Positions 1 to 5,462 are shown, numbered from the stretch's first letter. The stretch: 6,260 nt of DNA from an uncultured Opitutia bacterium (GCA_903879465.1 CAIRLQ010000258.1:1-6260); one strand, 5' to 3'. The notes: a model not told the origin generated them from the letters alone. Numbers and translations: made by a program.

Positions 1-36
1 CGCCCTGCATGGGTAAATGCCTCAATGCGTAGGGCG
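1..36 (+). promoter_or_regulatory. Inverted repeat / possible hairpin in the leader of the pseudouridine synthase gene
   Basis: CGCCCT (1-6) is the exact reverse complement of AGGGCG (31-36). Immediately inside, GCAT (7-10) pairs with ATGC (25-28), with a two-base bulge on the 3' side and a 14-nt loop. No T-run follows, so it does not look like an intrinsic terminator of an upstream gene on this strand. It ends 17 nt before the chosen ATG at 54 and covers the alternative GTG at 36. The left arm touches the window edge, so the stem may continue outside. The role is unknown. Confidence 0.35.
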
Positions 37-53
37 TGCCAGCCGAAGGACCC

Positions 54-758
54 ATGCGTATTCACAAGTTCCTTGCTCAGGCGGGGGTCTGCTCCCGTCG
101 CGAGGCTGAACGCCTGGTCGCCTCGGGGTCGGTGATGATCAACGGTAAACTGGCTGTGACCGGCCAGCCCGTCGATCCGGCCGTGGATACGGTGATCTGC
201 CAAGGGCAGCACGTGAAGCCGCTCGGCCGCACGGTCGTGTTGATGATGAACAAGCCTCGGGGCTACCTTTGTACCAATGACGACTCCCACGGGGGGCAGA
301 CCGTCTTCGACATGGTGCCGCCGGAATACGGTTCACTCCGTCTTTTTTGCGTCGGTCGCCTCGACAAGGATTCCGAAGGGCTGCTCATCCTGACCAACGA
401 CGGTGAGTTGGCCAATAAGGTCATGCATCCCTCGGGCGGCGTCATCAAGCGCTATGAAATTATTCTTAATCGTGACTACGACCCAACGCTGACGCCGCGT
501 CTGCTCAAGGGGGCCGTCGAGGAAGGGGAACACCTCCGTTTTAAGAAGGTCATTCGCCATCCCGATCACGCCGCTCACTTGGAAATCCATCTGGATCAGG
601 GACGTAAGCGTGAAATCCGGCGCCTCTTCGAGATTTTTGGTTTTCATGTGAAGACGCTGCGTCGTTTCCAGATCGGCGGTTTAGTCCTGCGCAAGATGCC
701 GCTGGGCGATTGCCGCCCGCTTTCCCGTAAGGAAATCGACTCAATCTTCGAGAATTAA
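54..758 (+). CDS. rluB: rRNA pseudouridine synthase, RsuA/RluB family
   Basis: Predicted to isomerise a specific uridine to pseudouridine in ribosomal RNA, in the cytoplasm. An N-terminal S4 RNA-binding domain (about residues 1-50; MRIHKFLAQAGVCSRREAE, then the VMINGK loop) precedes the catalytic domain. The family motif GRLDKDSEGLLILTNDG carries the catalytic Asp at residue 104. Other family marks are KPRGY (about 68-72), the QGRKREIRRLF segment (about 182-192) and a C-terminal LGDCRPLS stretch. At 234 residues it is a usual length for this family. The KPRGYLCT...TVFDMVP stretch and the GRLDKDSEGLL form look closer to RluB (large-subunit rRNA) than to RsuA, but the target base cannot be proved from sequence. 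ATG at 54 is preferred over GTG at 36: it begins exactly at the S4 domain, and AAGGA (46-50), though only 3 nt away, is the best Shine-Dalgarno-like sequence in the window. The gene looks intact. Confidence 0.9.
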   Translation: MRIHKFLAQAGVCSRREAERLVASGSVMINGKLAVTGQPVDPAVDTVICQGQHVKPLGRTVVLMMNKPRGYLCTNDDSHGGQTVFDMVPPEYGSLRLFCVGRLDKDSEGLLILTNDGELANKVMHPSGGVIKRYEIILNRDYDPTLTPRLLKGAVEEGEHLRFKKVIRHPDHAAHLEIHLDQGRKREIRRLFEIFGFHVKTLRRFQIGGLVLRKMPLGDCRPLSRKEIDSIFEN

Positions 759-762
759 GCCC

Positions 763-788
763 GAGCGGTAGCATTATCCTGCTTGCTC
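763..788 (+). other. Imperfect hairpin just after the pseudouridine synthase stop
   Basis: GAGC (763-766) and AGCA (770-773) pair with TGCT (780-783) and GCTC (785-788), around a TTATCC loop and with unequal bulges (GGT against T). It starts 5 nt after the stop codon, so it could stabilise the 3' end or assist termination. There is no following T-run, so a classical intrinsic terminator is not supported. Confidence 0.3.
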
Positions 789-803
789 TGTTGAGTGAGG
801 CTT

Positions 804-816
804 TCTAACTTTTAGA
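804..816 (+). repeat. Short perfect dyad upstream of paralogue A
   Basis: TCTAA (804-808) and TTAGA (812-816) are perfect inverted copies separated by CTT. The dyad ends 8 nt before the ATG at 825, where a ribosome-binding site would normally lie, and no Shine-Dalgarno is present. It could be a small operator or chance; arms this short and A/T-rich are weak evidence. Confidence 0.2.
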
Positions 817-824
817 CCAACCCC

Positions 825-1514
825 ATGAACGTGAAAGCCCTGCGCCTTCTACTTCTCCTCGCCAGTACGCTTTGTCTGCATGCCTCGCCTGAGGGCACTA
901 TGAAGCTTGTCTGGGAAGATAATTTCGACGGCAAGGAACTCGACGCCAAGAAATGGGGTTCGAATGGCGTGGTGAAGATGGTGGAGGGTAAGCTTTCACT
1001 AGAAGCCACTCCTGGGGATCGGCCGATGTTCTGGCGCGGATCGAGCGTCAGCACGAACGGCAAGTTCAAGACGGCTGGCTTCGGCTACGTCGAGGCATCG
1101 ATTCTCTTCACTCAGACCGGCGGTCATAGTGGGGGGTTTTCCATCGGCAATGAAGATATGACCAAGCCGGCAGCCCGGATGAGTTTCTGGGGTGCTAATG
1201 ATGGTGTTGGCCTAAGTCTTTACCTTGTTAATGAAGAGCGCGGACGGTCGCTGAGTCCTAAGGATAATCCGGTCCCTAAGGATGCCTATAGTAAGAAATT
1301 TCATAAGTTTGGCTTCGCTTGGACCGAGAATGACTACCGTTGGTATGTGGATGGGCGCTTGGTGCAGAAGATGACGCAGCCTGGTACGCCGAAGCCGATG
1401 GCGATCGGTTTCGGACATTCGATTGGCGGGGAGGCTGGTTTCACGAAGAGTTTCCCTGACCCGAAAAAAGGCCCGGAACCCATGCGCGTCGATTGGGTCA
1501 AGGTCTATCAGTAG
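825..1514 (+). CDS. Secreted GH16-like protein with degenerate catalytic motif (paralogue A)
   Basis: A 229-residue exported protein. Residues 1-20 form a signal peptide (MNVKALRLLLLLAS core, likely cleavage after LHA at 20). The rest follows the beta-jelly-roll pattern of GH16: KLVWEDNFDGKELDAKKW (27-44), GKF...GYVEASI (79-93), FHKFGFAWTENDYRWYVDG (159-177) and the closing RVDWVKVYQ (221-229). GH16 hydrolases need E-x-D-x-x-E in the middle strand; the aligned segment here is ARMSFW (117-122), so both glutamates and the aspartate are missing. The Trp-rich substrate strand is also altered (GGFSIGNE, 103-110). Standard glycan hydrolysis is therefore unlikely; carbohydrate binding or another chemistry is possible. 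It is the first of three tandem paralogues, and no Shine-Dalgarno precedes its ATG (AACCCC lies directly before it). The fold call is fairly secure; the function is unknown. Confidence 0.82.
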   Translation: MNVKALRLLLLLASTLCLHASPEGTMKLVWEDNFDGKELDAKKWGSNGVVKMVEGKLSLEATPGDRPMFWRGSSVSTNGKFKTAGFGYVEASILFTQTGGHSGGFSIGNEDMTKPAARMSFWGANDGVGLSLYLVNEERGRSLSPKDNPVPKDAYSKKFHKFGFAWTENDYRWYVDGRLVQKMTQPGTPKPMAIGFGHSIGGEAGFTKSFPDPKKGPEPMRVDWVKVYQ

Positions 1515-1518
1515 GGTA

Positions 1519-1543
1519 GGGCTTGCCACGCCTCGGCTTTTTT
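1519..1543 (+). terminator. Possible weak terminator or attenuator between paralogues A and B
   Basis: A G/C-rich stretch with only weak pairing options (GGGC with GCCT, or GCC with GGC) is followed directly by TTTTTT at 1538-1543. The T-run is the best poly-T after a gene in the window, but the stem is at most four pairs. It could at most lower transcription from A into B and C. Confidence 0.22.
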
Positions 1544-1565
1544 CTTTGACTGGTTTCGTTCCCCC

Positions 1566-2258
1566 ATGCGTGCCTTTATCCTTTCGTGTCTGGTCTCCGC
1601 GGCCTCCGCTCTGGCTGCTCCGAGTATGGGTTTAAAGCCTGTCTGGGAGGATAATTTCGACGGCAAGGAGCTCGACGAAAAAAAGTGGAATAAGGGTGGG
1701 GCGGCGCAAGTGGTCGATGGCAAGCTTTCGTTGGAGATCACTTCTGGGGTGAAGCCGGGTTTTTGGAACGGCAGTTGGGCGAACACGCAGGGCAAGTTTG
1801 AGTCGATGCACGGTTATTTCGAAGCTTCAATTCGCATGATCCAAACGAAGGGTCGTGGGGTGGAATTCTCGATTCGTAATCCGGACAAGGCGCCGATTCC
1901 AGCCGCTGCGATGTCGTTTAATGGCGCCGGGGACGACAAGATAGACACCAATTTATGGATCACGGACGAAGTGGGGGCGCATCGATTGACCCCTAAGACC
2001 AGCCCTGTGAATTTGCAGGGAGGTGCGAGCTGGAAAAAGTTTCATACCTATGGACTGCAGTGGACCCCGAAGAACTACATTTTCTTCGTCGACGGCCGCG
2101 AGGTCCAGCGCATGACCCGCCCGAGCGCTGTTAAGCCCATGTATATTCACTTTGGTCACAACCTGCCGGAAGGCGGGCTGCTCAAGGATTTTATGAATCC
2201 CAAGGCTGGTCCCGAGCCGTTTCAGGTCGACTGGGTGAAGGCCTATAAAATCCCATGA
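1566..2258 (+). CDS. Secreted GH16-like protein with degenerate catalytic motif (paralogue B)
   Basis: A 230-residue exported protein closely related to paralogue A. The signal peptide is residues 1-17 (MRAFILSCLVSAASALA, cleavage ALA/AP). GH16-like landmarks follow: VWEDNFDGKELDEKKW (26-41), GKFESMHGYFEASIRM (76-91), KKFHTYGLQWTPKNYIFFVDG (157-177) and VDWVKAYK (221-228). In place of the GH16 E-x-D-x-x-E motif stands AAMSFN (114-119), so nucleophile, central Asp and acid/base are all absent. The neighbouring Asp pair (123-124) and a His at 198 are shared with the other copies. It lies 51 bp after A and its stop overlaps the start of C by 4 bp, which suggests translational coupling. The start is set by the signal peptide; CCCCC directly precedes the ATG and there is no Shine-Dalgarno. 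It could be annotated by homology as a GH16 enzyme, but activity is doubtful. Confidence 0.82.
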   Translation: MRAFILSCLVSAASALAAPSMGLKPVWEDNFDGKELDEKKWNKGGAAQVVDGKLSLEITSGVKPGFWNGSWANTQGKFESMHGYFEASIRMIQTKGRGVEFSIRNPDKAPIPAAAMSFNGAGDDKIDTNLWITDEVGAHRLTPKTSPVNLQGGASWKKFHTYGLQWTPKNYIFFVDGREVQRMTRPSAVKPMYIHFGHNLPEGGLLKDFMNPKAGPEPFQVDWVKAYKIP

Positions 2259-2950
2259 GATACTCTCTGCTCCTATTTCTGACCATCACGGCTCTCGCCA
2301 TCGATCCTACGATCGGCAAGAAGCTTGTCTTCTCCGATGATTTCAACGCCGACGTCATCGATGAGGCAAAGTGGAACGTGCATGGTGCTCCAGAGGTTTT
2401 GACGCTCGTCAAGGGCGGGAAGGATAAGGTTCTGCGCATCGGACTTAAGCAGGGAGCCGACATGATTCAGTGGAATGGGGTCAATACGAAGGGGAAGTTC
2501 GAGCAGACCTTCGGATATTTCGAGGTCAGTATGCGCGTCAACGCACACAAAGGGCACTCGTGTTCTTTCCGCGTCCGACCTGACGATGAAAAGCAGGTTC
2601 CTTTCGCCGATTTAGTGTGGGAAGCGGGCGGGGATGACAGGTTTATTCCTTGGGCGCACACCGCGAATGACAACGGACAGCATGATTATCGGCCCGAAGG
2701 CGCCGGGAAGCAGGCTCTCAGGGCCGGCGAAGCTTTCAAGAAGTTTAATACCTATGGCGTACTTTGGACGGAGAAATCCTATATCTGGTACATCAATGGT
2801 AAGCAGTCCTTCAAGTTGGATAAGGTTGAAATGAAGAAACCGATGATCGTTCTACTCACCCATGGCGTAGGCGAGTGGGAGCGCTCGAGTCTGAATCTCA
2901 AACAGCTACCCGACGACGTGGATTTCGACTGGGTCAAGGTCTGGAAGTAA
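2255..2950 (+). CDS. Secreted GH16-like protein, most divergent of the trio (paralogue C)
   Basis: A 231-residue exported protein. The signal peptide is residues 1-15 (MRYSLLLFLTITALA, cleavage ALA/ID). The GH16-like frame is kept: KLVFSDDFNADVIDEAKW (23-40), NTKGKFEQTFGYFEVSMRV (77-95), FNTYGVLWTEKSYIWYING (164-182) and FDWVKVWK (224-231). The catalytic-strand segment reads ADLVWE (118-123): the nucleophile position is Ala and the central Asp position is Leu, but the last Glu (123), equivalent to the GH16 acid/base, remains. Its sequence differs much more from A and B than they do from each other, notably in the loop 124-160, which reads GGDDRFIPWAHTANDNGQHD after Ala124. The ATG overlaps the stop of B (ATGA, 2255-2258), so translation is probably coupled. 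Carbohydrate binding is the safest guess; catalytic activity cannot be excluded. Confidence 0.8.
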   Translation: MRYSLLLFLTITALAIDPTIGKKLVFSDDFNADVIDEAKWNVHGAPEVLTLVKGGKDKVLRIGLKQGADMIQWNGVNTKGKFEQTFGYFEVSMRVNAHKGHSCSFRVRPDDEKQVPFADLVWEAGGDDRFIPWAHTANDNGQHDYRPEGAGKQALRAGEAFKKFNTYGVLWTEKSYIWYINGKQSFKLDKVEMKKPMIVLLTHGVGEWERSSLNLKQLPDDVDFDWVKVWK

Positions 2951-3010
2951 GCCGGCTTTCAAAAGAGGTTTGCATCATTACCCCGGTAGGCATCCTGCGA
3001 TGGGTTCGCC

Positions 3011-4159
3011 ATGTCCGCACCTTTCGATAAGAATAATCCTTTCCTGGCCAGCCTCGTCGACCGCCGCCGCCTGAGCTCACCGGCCAGCCAGAAGGACACC
3101 CAGCATTTCTCGGTATCCCTCGCCGGTAGTGGGCTCACCTATAAGTGTGGGGACAGTCTGGGTGTGTTTCCGACCAATAACCCCTCCGCTGTCCTGGCCT
3201 TACTCAAGGCTGCCGGTTTCACGGGCGATGAGCAGGTGACCGTGCCGAAGGACCTCTCATCTATCTCCTTGCGGCAGGCACTTTCGACCCGTCTGGCGCT
3301 CAACGGACCGACTTATAAGTTCGCCCAGCTGCTGCACGACCGGGCGACCGACGCTGCGGACAAGGACCGTCTCGCGGCCGCCATCGGCGAAGCTGATCCC
3401 GAAAAAAAGAAAGCTTGGATGGAGCAGCGCGAATTCCTCGACCTCTTCCTGGAACATCCCTCCGCCCGTCCCTCCTCGCAGGAACTCATCGAGCTCATGC
3501 GCAAGCTGATGCCGCGTCTGTATTCAATCTCCTCTGCGCCTTCGAAGTATCCACAGGAAATCCATCTTACGGTCGCGGTAGTCCGCTATGAGTCTAACGG
3601 ACGCCCGCGCGAGGGTGTCTGCTCGAGTTACCTCGCCGACCGCGCCAGAATGAACGAGCCGGATCTTCCGATCTTCGTCGCGGATTCGCATTTCGGCCTC
3701 CCGGCTGACGATAATATCCCCGTCATTATGGTCGGTCCAGGTACCGGCGTCGCCCCGTTCCGTAGCTTCGTGATGGATCGCGCCGCCCGCGGCGCCAAGG
3801 GCTCGAACTGGCTCTTCTTCGGCGACCAGCACAAGGACCATGATTTCCTCTACGCCGATGAATGGTCGGAGTATCAGCGGGCGGGCGTGCTCACGCGTCT
3901 CGACACCGCGTTTTCGCGCGATCAAGCCGCGAAGGTTTATGTTCAGGATCGCATGCGCGAAAGCGCCACCGAGCTCTGGAAGTGGATCCAGCAGGGCGCC
4001 TATTTCTACGTCTGTGGCGATGCGAAGCGCATGGCGAAGGATGTCGACGCGGCCTTACACAGTATCGTGGCGGAGCAGGGTAGCCTGACGCCCGAAGCTG
4101 CCGTGGAGTGGGTGAAGCAGTTCAAGAAAGACGGCCGCTACCAGCGCGACGTCTATTGA
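3011..4159 (+). CDS. cysJ: Stand-alone CysJ-type NADPH/FAD reductase (sulfite reductase flavoprotein, C-terminal half)
   Basis: A cytoplasmic reductase moving electrons from NADPH through FAD to a partner, by family assimilatory sulfite reductase. Its 382 residues match the FAD/NADPH half of CysJ and cytochrome P450 reductase. Visible in order: an FAD-binding barrel start (YKCGDSLGVFPTNNP, 44-58), an inserted helical connecting region (about 60-165), RLYSISS for FAD (169-175), GVCSSYLADR (202-211), the NADPH motif VGPGTGVAPFRSF (241-253), FFGDQHKDHDFLYADEW (269-285), AFSRD (300-304), YFYVCGDAKRMAKDV (331-345) and the CysJ-type tail GRYQRDVY (375-382). The N-terminal FMN flavodoxin domain of CysJ (about 600 residues in enterobacteria) is absent, and no in-frame fragment of it precedes the ATG. 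FMN must therefore come from a separate flavodoxin or ferredoxin-like partner, or the hemoprotein is reduced directly. No sulfite reductase hemoprotein gene is present in the window. No Shine-Dalgarno is seen. Confidence 0.85.
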   Translation: MSAPFDKNNPFLASLVDRRRLSSPASQKDTQHFSVSLAGSGLTYKCGDSLGVFPTNNPSAVLALLKAAGFTGDEQVTVPKDLSSISLRQALSTRLALNGPTYKFAQLLHDRATDAADKDRLAAAIGEADPEKKKAWMEQREFLDLFLEHPSARPSSQELIELMRKLMPRLYSISSAPSKYPQEIHLTVAVVRYESNGRPREGVCSSYLADRARMNEPDLPIFVADSHFGLPADDNIPVIMVGPGTGVAPFRSFVMDRAARGAKGSNWLFFGDQHKDHDFLYADEWSEYQRAGVLTRLDTAFSRDQAAKVYVQDRMRESATELWKWIQQGAYFYVCGDAKRMAKDVDAALHSIVAEQGSLTPEAAVEWVKQFKKDGRYQRDVY

Positions 4160-4237
4160 TCCTCCGCGGGCGTTGATGCTTTCGACTGGGTATTAGCCAC
4201 TTGCCAGCAGTCCGGTTTCCTTGCACATCAAAGACCG

Positions 4238-4981
4238 ATGCATCTCACGCACCATCCTCGCGTCGCCCTCGTCACTGGAGCCGGTCGCGGTATCGGCAAG
4301 GCCATCGCGGAACGACTCGCCGCCCATGGTCACACCGTGCTCTGCGTCTCGAAGTCAGAAACCTGCGTCCAGGTGGCCAATGACATCCTGGCCAAAGGCC
4401 AAAAAGCCAAGGCGTTTCAAGTCGATGTCTCGGATGCCGTCGCGGTCGCCAAGGCTTGCGAGCAGATCAACGCCGAATTCGGGGCGGTCGAAATCCTCGT
4501 CAATAACGCCGGTATCACCCGGGATAAGCTAGTCATGGCGATGTCCGACCAGGATTGGAATGATGTGATTTCAACAAATCTGTCGTCGGCATTCTACTGG
4601 ACCAAGGGCCTGGTGCGTCCGATGACTAAGAAACGATGGGGGCGCATCATCAGCATTTCGTCTGTTACCGGCGTGCAAGGTAATGCGGGCCAGGCTAATT
4701 ATGCCGCCGCCAAGGCCGGCCTGCACGGCCTGACCATGACGCTTGCCCGCGAACTCTCCGGGCGTTCCATCACCGCGAACGCCGTCGCCCCTGGATTTAT
4801 TACCACGGATATGACGGGTGAGCTTTCCGACGAGGTTAAGCAGAAGATTTTAGGGGTCATTCCTCTGGGCCGTTTTGGCTCGGTGACGGATATCGCCGCC
4901 ATGGTGGATTATCTCGCCTCGGAAGAGGGTGGGTACATTACCGGCCAAGTCTTCTCGGTGGATGGTGGCATGGCCATTTGA
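4238..4981 (+). CDS. fabG: 3-oxoacyl-[acyl-carrier-protein] reductase FabG
   Basis: Performs the first reduction of type II fatty-acid elongation: 3-oxoacyl-ACP plus NADPH to (R)-3-hydroxyacyl-ACP, in the cytoplasm, normally as a tetramer. It is a classical short-chain dehydrogenase of 247 residues, the usual length. It has the nucleotide-binding TGAGRGIG (13-20), VDVSD (62-66), NNAG (89-92), and the catalytic tetrad Asn114, Ser142, Tyr155 and Lys159 (YAAAK). Further marks are VAPGFITTDM (183-192) and the closing ITGQVFSVDGGMA (234-246). Placement directly before acpP and fabF supports FabG over other SDRs of similar sequence. The short MHLTHHPR lead before the first strand is typical. No Shine-Dalgarno precedes the ATG. 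Unlike the classical fabD-fabG order, the upstream neighbour is the CysJ-like reductase gene. Confidence 0.93.
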   Translation: MHLTHHPRVALVTGAGRGIGKAIAERLAAHGHTVLCVSKSETCVQVANDILAKGQKAKAFQVDVSDAVAVAKACEQINAEFGAVEILVNNAGITRDKLVMAMSDQDWNDVISTNLSSAFYWTKGLVRPMTKKRWGRIISISSVTGVQGNAGQANYAAAKAGLHGLTMTLARELSGRSITANAVAPGFITTDMTGELSDEVKQKILGVIPLGRFGSVTDIAAMVDYLASEEGGYITGQVFSVDGGMAI

Positions 4982-5104
4982 CGACCCGGTGGGAGGAGTG
5001 GCTTGCTTTGCTCCTAGGTTGTCCGGGATACATCCCATCGTTTTTATCGATGCACGCATATGTGCGTTCCCTGCTATCATGGTGCCTCGCCCCTATGCCA
5101 TTCG

Positions 5105-5141
5105 ATCGTCATGTTTCCGCGGTTTTTCTAAACTTGACGAT
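5105..5141 (+). promoter_or_regulatory. Long inverted repeat upstream of acpP (operator or mRNA hairpin)
   Basis: ATCGTCATGTTT (5105-5116) is repeated in inverted form as AAACTTGACGAT (5130-5141): 11 of 12 positions pair (seven pairs, one T-T mismatch, four pairs) around a 13-nt loop. It is the longest dyad noticed in the window and ends 46 nt before the acpP ATG. The 3' arm contains TTGACG (5134-5139), close to a sigma70 -35 box. No T-run follows it, so it is not an intrinsic terminator. It could be a dimeric-regulator site or a structured 5' leader controlling acpP. Confidence 0.5.
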
Positions 5142-5149
5142 GCCCTCCC

Positions 5150-5166
5150 TATCTGACACCCAGATA
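5150..5166 (+). promoter_or_regulatory. Second perfect dyad TATCTG-N5-CAGATA before acpP
   Basis: TATCTG (5150-5155) and CAGATA (5161-5166) are perfect inverted copies separated by ACACC. The dyad ends 21 nt before the acpP ATG. The 17-bp geometry suits an operator bound by a dimeric helix-turn-helix protein, or a small hairpin with a 5-nt loop next to the ribosome-loading region. No regulator gene is in the window. Confidence 0.4.
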
Positions 5167-5187
5167 ACAACTTAAACACCCTTTATT

Positions 5188-5430
5188 ATGCCCGAAAACA
5201 TCGAACAGCGCGTCAAGGACATCATCGTCAAGCAGCTCTCAGTCACCCCCGATCAGCTTACTCCTGGTGCCAGTTTCCAGGGCGACCTGAAGGCCGACTC
5301 CCTTGACCTGGTGGAAATCATCATGGCTTTCGAAGACGAATTCGGCATCACAATCCCAGAAGACAAGGCCGCTGGTATTAAGACCCTTGGTGATGCCATC
5401 GAGCACATCAAGGCCAGTGCCACTAAGTAA
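5188..5430 (+). CDS. acpP: Acyl carrier protein
   Basis: Carries growing acyl chains on a 4'-phosphopantetheine arm for fatty-acid synthesis in the cytoplasm. It is 80 residues, the standard size, acidic and four-helical. The phosphopantetheine attachment serine is Ser38 in the DSLDLVEIIMAFEDEFGI segment (37-54); the common GADSLD appears here as KADSLD. The IPEDKAAGIKTLGDAIEHI tail (56-74) is typical of AcpP. It lies 206 bp after fabG, enough for its own promoter, and 32 bp before fabF. The bases just before the ATG (TTTATT) are A/T-rich, unlike the CCC before most other starts here, and there is no Shine-Dalgarno; an unstructured A/T-rich leader could support the very high expression usual for this protein. 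Confidence 0.96.
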   Translation: MPENIEQRVKDIIVKQLSVTPDQLTPGASFQGDLKADSLDLVEIIMAFEDEFGITIPEDKAAGIKTLGDAIEHIKASATK

Positions 5431-5435
5431 CCGTT

Positions 5436-5458
5436 ACGGGCTTCTCACCCAGGCCCGT
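5436..5458 (+). promoter_or_regulatory. Hairpin in the acpP-fabF spacer
   Basis: ACGGGC (5436-5441) pairs perfectly with GCCCGT (5453-5458), extended inwards by one T-G and one T-A pair to eight pairs with a 7-nt loop. It starts 5 nt after the acpP stop and ends 4 nt before the fabF GTG. It has only TT after it, so it is a poor terminator, but it could protect the acpP message from 3' decay and lower fabF translation. Confidence 0.5.
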
Positions 5459-5462
5459 TCCC

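Noticed and set aside
783..809. Promoter TTGCTC / TCTAAC before paralogue A
   Set aside because: Three of six and four of six consensus matches with a 15-nt spacer; too weak to claim.
833..875. Possible lipoprotein signal in paralogue A (Cys17)
   Set aside because: The residues before Cys are STLC; Leu at -1 does not fit a lipobox, and LHA/SP is a better signal peptidase I site.
2949..2958. 10-bp palindrome AAGCCGGCTT overlapping the paralogue C stop
   Set aside because: It has no loop for an RNA hairpin and no following T-run, and one 10-bp palindrome in this length is not surprising.
3524..3925. 133-codon open frame on the - strand inside the CysJ-like gene
   Set aside because: It lies wholly opposite a well-supported gene with conserved motifs; it is the usual antisense shadow of GC-rich coding DNA.
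4173..4231. Long-range inverted repeat TTGATG (4173-4178) / CATCAA (4226-4231) before fabG, with inner CTGG/CCAG
   Set aside because: The loop is 47 nt and the inner pairing only 4 bp; this level of pairing is expected by chance.
5134..5168. Sigma70-type promoter TTGACG with GATAAC or TATCTG as -10 for acpP
   Set aside because: The spacing is wrong: 10 nt to TATCTG and 23 nt to GATAAC. The -35-like box alone is not enough.
4978..5175. 65-codon open frame filling the whole fabG-acpP gap, starting TTG over the fabG stop and ending 12 nt before acpP
   Set aside because: A second frame is also open across much of the same gap, the product resembles no family I know, it has an unusual Trp/Cys content, and the region is better explained by dyads and a promoter. 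Kept only as a remote small-protein possibility.
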